64,000 nucleotides of DNA, taken from NCBI RefSeq assembly GCF_003112535.1, contig NZ_BEWA01000017.1, forward strand, positions 248,001 through 312,000. Reading direction: 5' to 3'. Source of the DNA: Streptomyces rishiriensis (lineage in GTDB: Bacteria > Actinomycetota > Actinomycetes > Streptomycetales > Streptomycetaceae). This document shows positions 50,888-59,563 of the stretch, piece by piece. The notes beneath the pieces are model-generated. The model saw only the letters and a list, made by a program, of their open reading frames with translations. It ran no database searches and was not told where the DNA came from. The position numbers were made by a program, and so were the translations under genes. The number at the start of each line of letters is the position of its first letter. Position 1 is the stretch's first letter.

Positions 50888-52819
50888 ATGAGCATGGACG
50901 CCACGGCCATGACGCAGTTGTACAGCGTCATGCACGCCCAGCAGGAACGCCGCCCCTTCGACCGAGCGACACTTCGCCGCATCGGCGCCTTCGCGCGCCC
51001 GCACCGCCGCCGCATCGCGCTGTTCGTGGTGCTGGGGATGCTGACCGCGCTGCTCGCCGTCGCCACTCCCGTCCTCGCGGGACGGGTCGTCGACGCGATC
51101 GTGTCGCACGGCGACGCGGACACCGTCGTCCGGCTGGCGCTGCTCATCGCGGGCATCGCGGTGCTGGAGGCGGCGCTCGGCATCCTCGGCAGGAGGCTCT
51201 CGTCGACGCTCGGGGAAGGGCTCATCCTCGATCTGCGCACGGCCGTGTTCGATCATGTGCAGCGGATGCCGGTCGCGTTCTTCACACGTACCCGTACGGG
51301 AGCGCTGGTCTCCCGACTCAACAACGACGTGATCGGCGCCCAGCGCGCCTTCAGCAACACGCTTTCCGGAGTGGTCTCCAACCTGGTCACCCTGGTCCTC
51401 ACCCTCGCCGTCATGCTCACCCTGTCCTGGCAGGTCACGCTGCTCGCGCTCGTCCTGCTGCCGGTGTTCGTGATCCCGGCGCGCCGCATGGGCAGCCGGA
51501 TGGCCGGCATGCAGCGGGAGGCGGCCGCGCTCAACGCGGCGATGGGCACCCGCATGACCGAGCGGTTCTCCGCGCCCGGCGCCACCCTGGTCAAGCTGTT
51601 CGGCCGACCCGAGGAGGAGTCGGCCGAGTTCGCGGCCCGCGCGGCCCGCGTCCGCGACATCGGCGTCCGCACGGCCACCGCCCAGTCGGTCTTCATCACC
51701 GCCCTGACCCTGGTCTCCGCCCTGGCCCTCGCCCTCGTCTACGGACTCGGCGGCCGCCTCGCCCTGAGCGGCTCCCTGGAACCCGGCGCCGTCGTCGCCC
51801 TCGCGCTGCTCCTGACCCGCCTGTACGCCCCGCTCACCGCCCTCGCCGGGGCCCGCGTGGAGGTCATGAGCGCCCTGGTCAGCTTCGAGCGGGTCTTCGA
51901 GGTGCTCGATCTGAAGCCGCTCATCGAGGAGAAGCCGGACGCCCGCGAGGCGCCCGAGGGCCCGGTCTCCGTCGAGTTCGACGACGTCCGCTTCGGCTAC
52001 CCCTCCGCCGACAAGGTCTCGCTCGCCTCCCTGGAGGAGGTCGCCGCCCTGGACACCCGCGGGGGCGACGAGGTCCTGCACGGCGTCTCCTTCCGCGCCG
52101 ATCCCGGGCAGACCGTCGCCCTCGTCGGCTCCTCCGGCGCCGGCAAGTCGACCATCGCCCAGCTCCTGCCCCGGCTGTACGACGTCGACGAGGGCGCCGT
52201 CCGCATCGGCGGCGTCGACGTCCGGGAGCTCAGCGCGGCCTCCCTGCGGGCCACCCTCGGCATGGTGACCCAGGACGGCCATCTCTTCCACGACACCGTC
52301 CGCGCCAACCTCCTGCTCGCCCGGCCCGGGGCCGACGACGACGCGCTCTGGGACGCCCTGCGCCGCTCCCGCCTCGACGACCTCGTCCGTTCCCTGCCCG
52401 ACGGCCTGGACACCGTGGTCGGCGAGCGCGGCTACCGGCTCTCCGGCGGCGAACGCCAGCGCATGACCATCGCCCGGCTGCTGCTGGCCGGTCAGCGCGT
52501 CGTCATCCTCGACGAGGCCACCGCGCACCTGGACAACACCTCCGAGGCCGCCGTCCAGGAAGCCCTCGCCGAGGCCCTCGCGGACCGCACCGCGCTCGTC
52601 ATCGCCCACCGTCTGTCCACCGTGCGCGCCGCCGACCTCATCCTGGTCGTCGAGTCCGGGCGCATCGTGGAACGCGGCACGCACGAGGAACTCCTGGCGG
52701 CCGGCGGACGGTACGCGGAGCTGTACCGCACCCAGTTCGAGCAGCCGGAGCCGACCGAGGCGGCCGACGAGACGGAGCCGACCGAGGCGGCGCAGGTGAG
52801 CGAAGCGGCCGCCCTCTGA
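50888..52819 (+). CDS. ABC exporter (fused membrane and ATPase domains)
   Basis: 643 residues, one half-transporter. The membrane domain (about 45-330) has six segments, for example LFVVLGMLTALLAVATPVLA and LVTLVLTLAVMLTLSWQV, with the exporter motif FFTRTRTGALVSRLNND. The ATPase domain has Walker A VGSSGAGKSTIAQLL, Q-loop MVTQDGHLF, signature RLSGGERQRM, Walker B VVILDEATAHLD and H-loop IAHRLSTV, all intact. It should work as a homodimer exporting a lipid, peptide or drug. The best ribosome-binding site, GGAGG at 50866, is about 17 nt from the ATG, so the start could be the second ATG (50894) or translation is weak. Substrate unknown. Confidence 0.92.
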   Translation: MSMDATAMTQLYSVMHAQQERRPFDRATLRRIGAFARPHRRRIALFVVLGMLTALLAVATPVLAGRVVDAIVSHGDADTVVRLALLIAGIAVLEAALGILGRRLSSTLGEGLILDLRTAVFDHVQRMPVAFFTRTRTGALVSRLNNDVIGAQRAFSNTLSGVVSNLVTLVLTLAVMLTLSWQVTLLALVLLPVFVIPARRMGSRMAGMQREAAALNAAMGTRMTERFSAPGATLVKLFGRPEEESAEFAARAARVRDIGVRTATAQSVFITALTLVSALALALVYGLGGRLALSGSLEPGAVVALALLLTRLYAPLTALAGARVEVMSALVSFERVFEVLDLKPLIEEKPDAREAPEGPVSVEFDDVRFGYPSADKVSLASLEEVAALDTRGGDEVLHGVSFRADPGQTVALVGSSGAGKSTIAQLLPRLYDVDEGAVRIGGVDVRELSAASLRATLGMVTQDGHLFHDTVRANLLLARPGADDDALWDALRRSRLDDLVRSLPDGLDTVVGERGYRLSGGERQRMTIARLLLAGQRVVILDEATAHLDNTSEAAVQEALAEALADRTALVIAHRLSTVRAADLILVVESGRIVERGTHEELLAAGGRYAELYRTQFEQPEPTEAADETEPTEAAQVSEAAAL

Positions 52820-52938
52820 GGCGTTCCGAGCGCCCGTCCGGCATCCGGCGAGGGGTGTCCCGTACAGGAGCCTCACCGCGGGCCGTGGTCCGTACCCGAC
52901 GCCGCCCTCCGGCACGGCGCCGACGGCGGCCGAGGCCA

Positions 52939-53991
52939 TCAGCTCGGCAGGTCCGCCCGTCCATGCCGTCCGGCCGGGCGGGCCAGCGCGTCGACGCCCG
53001 CGCGGAACAGCCACGGCAGCCCCTGCGCCAGAGGCACCAGCGCCGCGCGGGCCGGCGGCGCCCGCGTCGCGCCCAGCAGCGCGAGGGTCAGCCAGCGGTA
53101 GCGCCGGGTGAGCCGCCGCCACTCCCGCTCGTAGCCCGCGGGGTCGCCGCCCCTGACCGCCCGGACGGCCGCCTGCGCCTGCGCCAGGGCCAGCGCGATG
53201 CCCTCGCCGGTCAGCGCGTCGACATAGCCCGCGGCGTCGCCGACGAGCAGCACCCGGCCGGCGGTGCGCGCACCGGCGTCCTGACGGAGCGGGCCCGCCC
53301 CGCGCACCGGCCCGGCGGGCACCGCCCCGGCCAGCCGTTCCCGCAGCTCGGGGAAGGCGGCCAGGTGGTCGTCGAACGCTCCGCGGGCGGCGGTGAGCAC
53401 CGCGACGCCCACGAGGCCGTCGGCCACCGGGGTCACATAGGCCTCCGCACGGCGGGCCCAGTGCACCTCGACGTGGTCGCTCCAGGGGGCGGTCAGATAG
53501 TGGCGCCGCAGCCCGTGCCGCGGGGCGCCCCCGCGCGGCCGGTCCAGTCCCAGGGCCCGGCGGATCGGCGAGTGCAGCCCGTCGGCGGCGACGAGGTGAC
53601 CGGCGCGCGTCCCGTCGACCCGCACACCGCCCTCGTCCTGCTCGACCCGGCGCGCGGTGCGCCGCTCGACCCGTACGCCCGCGGCCGCCACCGCCTCGCG
53701 CAGCGCCGCGTGCAGGGTCGTACGCCGCACCCCGCGGCCCGGGCCCGCGCGGAAGTCGGCGTCGACATGGCGTGCTCCGGCCACGTAACGGATGCCGTGC
53801 AGGTCGCGCCCCGGCGGGCGCACGCCGAGCGCCGCCAGTGCGGCCACCGCGCCCGGCATCAGCCCCTCGCCGCAGGCCTTGTCGACGACGCCGGCGCGCT
53901 GCTCCCACACGGCGACGTCGAGCCCGGCCCGCGCCGCGTGCAGGGCCGTCGCCAGGCCCGCGGGGCCCGCGCCGACGATGAGCAGGTCCAT
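52939..53991 (-). CDS. FAD-dependent oxidoreductase, geranylgeranyl-reductase-like (SrsC-like)
   Basis: 350 residues. N-terminal FAD Rossmann motif LLIVGAGPAGLATALHAARA, then the KACGEGLMPGAV element of the GGR family, and the second FAD motif VLLVGDAAGYVDALTGEGIAL. It belongs to the flavoprotein group that includes phenol hydroxylases and prenyl reductases. As the last gene after the type III PKS and the ICMT-like methyltransferase, it corresponds in position to SrsC of S. griseus, which hydroxylates the phenolic lipid ring. A reductase acting on a prenyl chain from the upstream UbiA enzyme is the alternative. Confidence 0.85.
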   Translation of the reverse strand: MDLLIVGAGPAGLATALHAARAGLDVAVWEQRAGVVDKACGEGLMPGAVAALAALGVRPPGRDLHGIRYVAGARHVDADFRAGPGRGVRRTTLHAALREAVAAAGVRVERRTARRVEQDEGGVRVDGTRAGHLVAADGLHSPIRRALGLDRPRGGAPRHGLRRHYLTAPWSDHVEVHWARRAEAYVTPVADGLVGVAVLTAARGAFDDHLAAFPELRERLAGAVPAGPVRGAGPLRQDAGARTAGRVLLVGDAAGYVDALTGEGIALALAQAQAAVRAVRGGDPAGYEREWRRLTRRYRWLTLALLGATRAPPARAALVPLAQGLPWLFRAGVDALARPAGRHGRADLPS

Positions 53992-54001
53992 GTGCGCCCC
54001 T

Positions 54002-54520
54002 TCAGGCCAGCCGTGTCAGAGCCGCGTCCTCGGTCCGGATGCGGGTGGCGAGCAGGAACCCGTTCAGCGTGGTGAAGACGACGGCCGTGATCCACGCCGA
54101 GTGCACCAGCGGGAGCGCGACCCCCTCCACCACCACGGCGACGTAGTTGGGATGCGGGAGCAGCCGGTAGGGGCCGCCCGTCACGCGCGCGGCGCCCGGC
54201 ACGACGATCACGCGGGTGTTCCACTGCGGTCCCAGGGTGGCGATGCACCACCAGCGCAGCGCCTGCGCGGCCACGACGAGCGCGAACATGGCCCAGGCGA
54301 GGACGGCCGAGGTGTCCGGCCGGCGCGTCCACACCTCCACGAGCGCGCCGAGGAGCAGTCCCGCGTGCAGGGCCACCATGAACGGGTAGTGCCCCCGCCC
54401 GCACTCCTCACCGCCCCGCGCCAGGCTGACGGCGGCGTTGCGGCGGGACACGGCCAGTTCGGCCACCCGCTCCAGACCGACCGCCACGACCAGGACGGTG
54501 AACGCGGCCACGCTGTTCAC
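54002..54520 (-). CDS. Isoprenylcysteine carboxyl methyltransferase-like protein (SrsB-like)
   Basis: 172 residues, GTG start overlapping the PKS stop (GTGA). A membrane protein with about four segments, including FTVLVVAVGLERVAELAV and LAWAMFALVVAAQALRWW. The C-terminal SAM-binding part has WNTRVIVVPGAARVTGGPYR followed by LLPHPNYVAVVVEG, the signature of the ICMT/PEMT family. In srs-type operons this family methylates the hydroxyl of alkylresorcinols or pyrones, not protein cysteines. Location and overlap with the type III PKS support that role here. Confidence 0.87.
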   Translation of the reverse strand: MNSVAAFTVLVVAVGLERVAELAVSRRNAAVSLARGGEECGRGHYPFMVALHAGLLLGALVEVWTRRPDTSAVLAWAMFALVVAAQALRWWCIATLGPQWNTRVIVVPGAARVTGGPYRLLPHPNYVAVVVEGVALPLVHSAWITAVVFTTLNGFLLATRIRTEDAALTRLA

Positions 54521-55599
54521 CGCTCACCGTCGGGAGCGCGCAGGAGCACCAGCTCGGAACAGAACCCCGGCCCCATGGCGAGCATGAGGCCGTGGGAGCC
54601 GGGCGGGGGCGGACGGTCGGCGAGCGTGTCCGCCATGACGTGCAGGACCGAGGCGGAGGAGAGGTTGCCGATCCGGCGCAGCGAGTCCCAGGTCAGGCCC
54701 AGGGCGTCCCGATCGACCTCCAGGGCGTCCTGCAGCGCTTCGAGGACCTTGGGGCCGCCGGGGTGCGCCACGTACCAGCGGACGTCGTCACGGGCCAGCC
54801 CGTGGTCGGCGAGGAAGCCGCGGACGTCGTCGCCGACGTGACGGCGCACCAGGTCGGGGACCGAGGCGTCGAGCACGATCCGCAGCCCGCCGGAGCCGAC
54901 GTCCCAGCCCATCATGCGCTCCGAGTCGGGGTAGAGACGGCTGCGCGACGCGAGCACCTCGGGCCGGGCCGGGTCGTCGGACCGCGCGAGCGGATGCCCG
55001 GAGCCGACGGCGACGACCGCTGCGGCGCCGTCCCCGAACAGTCCGCTGGCCACGAGGTTGGCGACCGAGGCGTCGTCGCGCTGCAGGGTGAGCGAGCACA
55101 GCTCGACCGACATCAGCACCGCGACCCCGTCCGGTCTGCCGCGCAGCAGGTCGTGCAGGCGGGCGACGCCGGCCGCCCCCGCCACACACCCCAGGCCGAC
55201 GAGCGGCAGGCGCACCACGTCGGGCCGCAGCCCGATCTCCGCCGCGACGCGCGCCTCCAGCGAGGGCACCGCCAGGCCCGTCACCGTGCAGGACACGATG
55301 TAGTCGACGTCGGCCGGCGTGAGCCCGACGTCCTTGAGCGCGTCGACGACCGCGCGGGCGCCGAGCTCGACGCCGGCCCGGATGAAGACGTCGTTCGACC
55401 GGCCGAAGTCGCCGAGTCGGGCGTACTCGCGCAGCGGAAGCACGGTGTGCCGGGTCTCGACGCACACATTGCGGTGGAACCGCTCCAGGACGGAGCGGTC
55501 GGCCCTGGCCAGCGTGGCGGCCAGGTACTCGGTGATCTCCTCCTGACGGTGTCGGTGCTCGGGCAGGGCGCCGCGGACGCTGAGGACGCGCATGGTCAT
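54517..55599 (-). CDS. Type III polyketide synthase (SrsA-like)
   Basis: 360 residues, ATG with GGAG 6 nt upstream. The chalcone-synthase-fold catalytic triad is present: Cys138 in LVGLGCVAGAAG, His279 in WYVAHPGGPKVL and Asn312 in IGNLSSASVL. The thiolase-like N-terminal half includes VDYIVSCTVTGLAVPSLEA. It should extend a fatty acyl starter with malonyl-CoA units to make alkylresorcinols or alkylpyrones. This is inferred from the adjoining ICMT-like and flavoprotein genes, an arrangement known for srsABC of S. griseus. Chain length and ring type cannot be told. Confidence 0.92.
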   Translation of the reverse strand: MTMRVLSVRGALPEHRHRQEEITEYLAATLARADRSVLERFHRNVCVETRHTVLPLREYARLGDFGRSNDVFIRAGVELGARAVVDALKDVGLTPADVDYIVSCTVTGLAVPSLEARVAAEIGLRPDVVRLPLVGLGCVAGAAGVARLHDLLRGRPDGVAVLMSVELCSLTLQRDDASVANLVASGLFGDGAAAVVAVGSGHPLARSDDPARPEVLASRSRLYPDSERMMGWDVGSGGLRIVLDASVPDLVRRHVGDDVRGFLADHGLARDDVRWYVAHPGGPKVLEALQDALEVDRDALGLTWDSLRRIGNLSSASVLHVMADTLADRPPPPGSHGLMLAMGPGFCSELVLLRAPDGER

Positions 55600-55747
55600 G
55601 CTGGCTCCTGTGGTCGGCTGTTCGGCGGGCCGATGGGACCGGGGGCAGGCGAAGGGACGGCTCGCCGCGCCGCCGGGTCGGCCGATGGGGGGCGGGCCGG
55701 TGCGCAGACCGGCGCCGTCAGGCCGGTGCGGCGGACCGCGGGAGCCG

Positions 55748-56590
55748 TCACCGGACCGCCACGAGCAGCGCGACGTCGACCAGGGCGATGGCCACCGCGG
55801 CCCGGAAGGGAGCACGGCCGCGGGTCACCAGCGTGAGCACCGCGAGGACGATCACCAGGGCGAGGGCCGCCCACGCCCAGGCCGGGGGCCTTCCTTCCGG
55901 GCCGAGCACGGTGAGCAGCGAGGCGGCGGGCAGCAGCACGGCGGCGAGGACGCGGGAGCCACGCGCGCCGATCCGGTGCGGCAGACCGCGGACGCCGGTG
56001 CGTTCGTCGTCGGCGAGGTCGGGCAGCGTGTTGAGCAGATGTGCCCCCACGCCGAGCGCGGCGCCGGCGCCGGTCATCCACAGGGGCGCCCACGCCCGGT
56101 CGGGTCCGGCGAGGGTGAGGACCGAGGGCAGCGTCCCGAAGGCGCAGGCGTACGGCGCCCAGGACCACACGGTCGCCTTGAGCCCGAGGTTGTAGGCATG
56201 TCCCGCGCCGGTGGCCAGGGTGGCGTTGACCAGCGCGGTGCGCCAGCCGGCGAGCGCGGACAGCACGAGGCAGGCGACCGCGGCGACGGCCAGGGCTCGC
56301 GCCGCCCGGCCGACCGGGAGGCTGCCGACGGCCAACGGCTTGTCCGTGCGACCGACGGCGCGGTCGCGGCGCAGGTCCAGCAGGTCGTTGCCCCAGCCGA
56401 CGGTGAGCTGGCCGGCGAGGACCGCCGCGGTGACGACGACGGCGTCGAGCGGACGCAGCCCGCCGCGGACCGCGAGCAGACCGGCGACGACGGTGACCGC
56501 GAGGGCCGGCCCGCCGTGAGCGGCGGCGAGCAGCGCGGGCACGGGAGGCGGTCCGGGCAGGCCCGGGCGCGTGCGGGTCGTCACGGGCAC
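55748..56590 (-). CDS. UbiA-family prenyltransferase
   Basis: 280 residues with eight or so membrane helices. The first Asp-rich motif is GNDLLDLRRDRAVGRTDKP (NDxxDxxxD), and the second is LPDLADDERTGVRGLP. Both bind the Mg-diphosphate of a prenyl donor. GTG 56590 has GGAG just upstream. It stands first in the operon before the type III PKS, 148 bp away, so the likely acceptor is the resorcinol or pyrone made by that PKS. This would give a meroterpenoid-like phenolic lipid. Attachment to other quinones is possible. Confidence 0.88.
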   Translation of the reverse strand: MPVTTRTRPGLPGPPPVPALLAAAHGGPALAVTVVAGLLAVRGGLRPLDAVVVTAAVLAGQLTVGWGNDLLDLRRDRAVGRTDKPLAVGSLPVGRAARALAVAAVACLVLSALAGWRTALVNATLATGAGHAYNLGLKATVWSWAPYACAFGTLPSVLTLAGPDRAWAPLWMTGAGAALGVGAHLLNTLPDLADDERTGVRGLPHRIGARGSRVLAAVLLPAASLLTVLGPEGRPPAWAWAALALVIVLAVLTLVTRGRAPFRAAVAIALVDVALLVAVR

Positions 56591-56986
56591 GGGTGCTCCA
56601 CCTCGCCCCGCGCGTGACGGATCGCGGGGCCGAACGCGCCGCACACCGTGCGCGAGCGCGCCGCGTCCGGGGGGACGGCAGGTGCGGCACACGGGCCTCG
56701 TCCGGCAGAGCCGCTGCTTCCTGTCGCGCCGGTGACCATGAGGGGCATGCTGCCACGCCGCCCGCCCGCTCACACGAGGCGCTCCGGCATCCGGTGGACG
56801 CGAGCCGCGTCGCCACCCGCTGAAGACGGTGCGCGGTGGCGGGGTGCGGTGGCGGGGTGCGGCTGGGGTCCGGTGGTTGGAGGCGCAGGTTCCGCTGCAT
56901 CACCGGGCCCCAGCTATGAACCCTCGTGCCCGGGAAGGTGGTTGTTACACCATTTGCCGGAGAGATGTCCTGGTGCGGAACACGGC
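56591..56986. other. Intergenic region upstream of the phenolic-lipid operon
   Basis: It contains the presumed promoter region of the UbiA-led operon and G-rich short repeats (GCGGTGGCGGGGT twice near 56830-56860). No protein was recognised in either strand. Confidence 0.4.
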
Positions 56987-57016
56987 TGTGGGCCCCGGGT
57001 GTTCCCGGGGCCCACA
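56987..57016. terminator. Strong terminator hairpin
   Basis: TGTGGGCCCCGGG (56987-56999) pairs perfectly with CCCGGGGCCCACA (57004-57016) across a 4-nt loop. It lies 22 bp after the 3' end of the small hydrophobic protein gene on the minus strand. Confidence 0.8.
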
Positions 57017-57038
57017 GGACGGCGATCGTGCGGTGGAT

Positions 57039-57209
57039 CTACCAGCGGTACCAGCGGCCCCGCCGGCCGCCGGTGTCCGCGCTGCGCATGACGAAGCCCA
57101 GCAGCCAGACGACCAGCACGACGACGGCGATCCACCACAGTGCCTTCAGCGCGAAGCCCGCGCCGAACAGGATCAGGGCCAGAAGCAGAACGAGAAGCAG
57201 GGGAACCAT
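57039..57209 (-). CDS. Small hydrophobic membrane protein (lmo0937/DUF5670-like)
   Basis: 56 residues from ATG 57209, with GGAGGTC 9 nt upstream. Nearly all of it is two hydrophobic stretches (VPLLLVLLLALILFGAGFAL and LWWIAVVVLVVWLLGFVM), with a basic Gly/Arg/Trp tail (GGRRGRWYRW). Similar tiny proteins are often stress-induced in Gram-positive bacteria; their function is unknown. A strong hairpin terminator follows, consistent with a single-gene transcript. Confidence 0.8.
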   Translation of the reverse strand: MVPLLLVLLLALILFGAGFALKALWWIAVVVLVVWLLGFVMRSADTGGRRGRWYRW

Positions 57210-57435
57210 AGTTATCGACCTCCGTCGGTCCTGGTGCCCGGCGAATCGAGGAACATACGGCCGAATCACCTGGTTTCTTCACGGTTCCTGCGGGAAGTGC
57301 CGTGCCTGCGCCCGGGTGGTCGCCCGTGCCCGTGACCGTGCCATACCGGTGCCGGTGCGTGGAACTACGTATATCGCTACCGAGGTTCGCCTCCCTGCGT
57401 GCGGCGAGGCCGGTGGGGTGGTTACCGTGCCGGTC

Positions 57436-59535
57436 ATGTCTGAAGATCTCCGAAGCGATGGTCCGGCCCGCGAGGTCGCGGCGCCGGGCGGCCGGCCGGC
57501 CGATCCGGAGTGGCTGGTGCACGGCGACCCGGAGCAGGTCCTGGCGGCGCTGGACGGCGCTGCCGGGCGACGGGAGGCCTCTGCCGCTGCCGTGTACCGG
57601 GCGTCGGGGCATGTGCACCGTGACGCCGGCGCGCAGGTGCGGCGGCAGGTGCTGGCGCTGGACGCCGCCCGGTACGGAGACCGGGAGCTGGCGAGGGACA
57701 TCGCCGAGGTGCCGGTCGGCCGGGAGACCGAGGGCCCGTGGGTCGTGCGGTGGGCGACCGGCAGCGGCCTGGACTCCCGGCTGCGGTACGCGCTGCCCGC
57801 GCCGGACGAGGTGGGCGCGGTGGCGACCGCGGTCGTGGAGGACCGTGGACTGGCGGTCGCCGGCTGCAAGGACGGCACGCTGCACTGGTGGGATCTGACC
57901 ACCGGCCGCGATCTCGGCAAGGCCGTGACCGGACACACCGGCGCGGTGCGTGCGCTGACCACGGTGGTGCTGGACGGCCGTCCCCTCGCTGCGACCAGCG
58001 GTTACGAAGGGACGGTCCGGGTGTGGGACCTCGACGAGGGAGAACTCGCCGGTTCGTTCCGGGTCGGCGACGACGAGTGGGTCACCCTGCTCGCGGCCCA
58101 ATCGGTCGAGGGCCGTCCCGTCGTGGTCGGCGCCGGCACCGACGGTGTGGTGCGGGTGTGGGATCCGGCCGCCCTCACCCGCGGCGACGAGCTCCTGACC
58201 ATCCGCACGGGCACCGTCTCCGCCCTGGCGACGGCCACACGGCGCGGCCGTCCGATCGCTCTCACCGGCCACTCCGAGGGAGTCGTCCGGACGTGGGACC
58301 TGATCACGGGACAGGAGCTCGGCGCCCGGAGCGATCACGCCGAGGAGCCTCCCGCGGTCACGGACGGGGAGATGCGCCTCTGCGTCACCCTGGAGCTCAA
58401 CGCCACGACGCACGTCCTGGCGACGGACCCGGCGTCCGAGTGCGCGCTGGCCCTGAGCGCCGACTCCTACGAGGTGCGCATCGCGGACCTGGCCACGGGC
58501 GAGGAGGTCGGAGAGCCCGTGCCGGCCGGGTCCGTGGAGACGGCGGCCGTGAGAGTGCTCCACGGCCGCCCCGCCGCGCTCGTCGGATACGCCGGCCGTA
58601 TGCCCGTCCAGGTGTGGGATCTGTCCACCCTCAGGCATCTGTGCCTGCCGCTGGTCGGCCACGAAGCGACCGTGCGAGGAGTGGCGACAGCGGTGGTGAA
58701 GGGGCGGTGCCTCGCCGTCACCGGCGGCGACGACGGATCGGTGCGCGTCTGGGACCTGGACGGCGAGAGGGGGACGGGCGACCTGCCGGCCGGCCGGGCA
58801 CGGCCCGTGCAGAAGTTCGCCGTCGCCGTCGTGGACGGCCGTTCCGTCGTCGTCACCGCGGACCCGGACGGCCTGCGGATCCTGGACCTCGACGACGGGG
58901 GACAGATCGGTGAGCCCCTGACGGGGCAGACCGGCGCCGTGGATCTGCTGAGCGTGGGCACGGTGCAGGGACGGCCCACCCTGATCATGCGGGACCGGGC
59001 CGAGACGGTGCGCATGTGGGACCTGGCCACCCGGGAACAGCTGCACGGACGGTCGACGACGGAGTACGCCAGCTCGTCCATCCAGTTCTTCGCGGCACGG
59101 GAGGACCGTTTCGTCGCGGTGACCCACACAGGACGCGTGTGGGACCTGACCACGAGCGCATGGATCGGCCTGGAGCCGCGGCAGAACGGCGTCCGGGCCC
59201 TGGCGTTGGAAACGCTCGCAGGCCGCGACGTCATCGTGACCGGCGACGGATCGCACCACGTCCACCTGTGTGACCTGGCAACGGGCGAACCACTGGGGCC
59301 GCCCTTGACGGGACACACCGGCGACGTGCGGGCAGGGGCGGCGGCCGTGCTGGACGGCCGCGTCGTGGTCGCCACCGGAGGCGACGACGCAACCGTGCGG
59401 GTGTGGGACGCGACCACGGGACAGCAGACCGGCGCGTACGTCTTCCCGGCCGGGGTCAAGGCGGTGGCGGTGGCGCCGGACGGGCGGCTCGTGGTCGGTT
59501 TCGGGTCGGACATCGCGGTCCTGGCCCACCGCTGA
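57436..59535 (+). CDS. WD40-repeat beta-propeller protein
   Basis: 699 residues. The first 115 residues are non-repetitive and helical (VRRQVLALDAARYGDRELAR). The rest is a series of about 12 to 13 WD40-like blades, many ending with VRVWDL or a variant (WWDLTTGRDLG, VWDLDEGELAG, MWDLATREQ, VWDATTGQQ). Such proteins are binding platforms. In actinobacteria similar repeats are often fused to kinases, NACHT or caspase-like domains, but no effector domain is present here. No signal peptide or membrane segment. ATG 57436 is chosen for its natural-looking N-terminus; GTG 57427 has a better ribosome-binding site and would add 3 residues. Confidence 0.85.
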   Translation: MSEDLRSDGPAREVAAPGGRPADPEWLVHGDPEQVLAALDGAAGRREASAAAVYRASGHVHRDAGAQVRRQVLALDAARYGDRELARDIAEVPVGRETEGPWVVRWATGSGLDSRLRYALPAPDEVGAVATAVVEDRGLAVAGCKDGTLHWWDLTTGRDLGKAVTGHTGAVRALTTVVLDGRPLAATSGYEGTVRVWDLDEGELAGSFRVGDDEWVTLLAAQSVEGRPVVVGAGTDGVVRVWDPAALTRGDELLTIRTGTVSALATATRRGRPIALTGHSEGVVRTWDLITGQELGARSDHAEEPPAVTDGEMRLCVTLELNATTHVLATDPASECALALSADSYEVRIADLATGEEVGEPVPAGSVETAAVRVLHGRPAALVGYAGRMPVQVWDLSTLRHLCLPLVGHEATVRGVATAVVKGRCLAVTGGDDGSVRVWDLDGERGTGDLPAGRARPVQKFAVAVVDGRSVVVTADPDGLRILDLDDGGQIGEPLTGQTGAVDLLSVGTVQGRPTLIMRDRAETVRMWDLATREQLHGRSTTEYASSSIQFFAAREDRFVAVTHTGRVWDLTTSAWIGLEPRQNGVRALALETLAGRDVIVTGDGSHHVHLCDLATGEPLGPPLTGHTGDVRAGAAAVLDGRVVVATGGDDATVRVWDATTGQQTGAYVFPAGVKAVAVAPDGRLVVGFGSDIAVLAHR

Positions 59536-59563
59536 CCGCCCGGTCCCGCACCCCTCGGCATCG

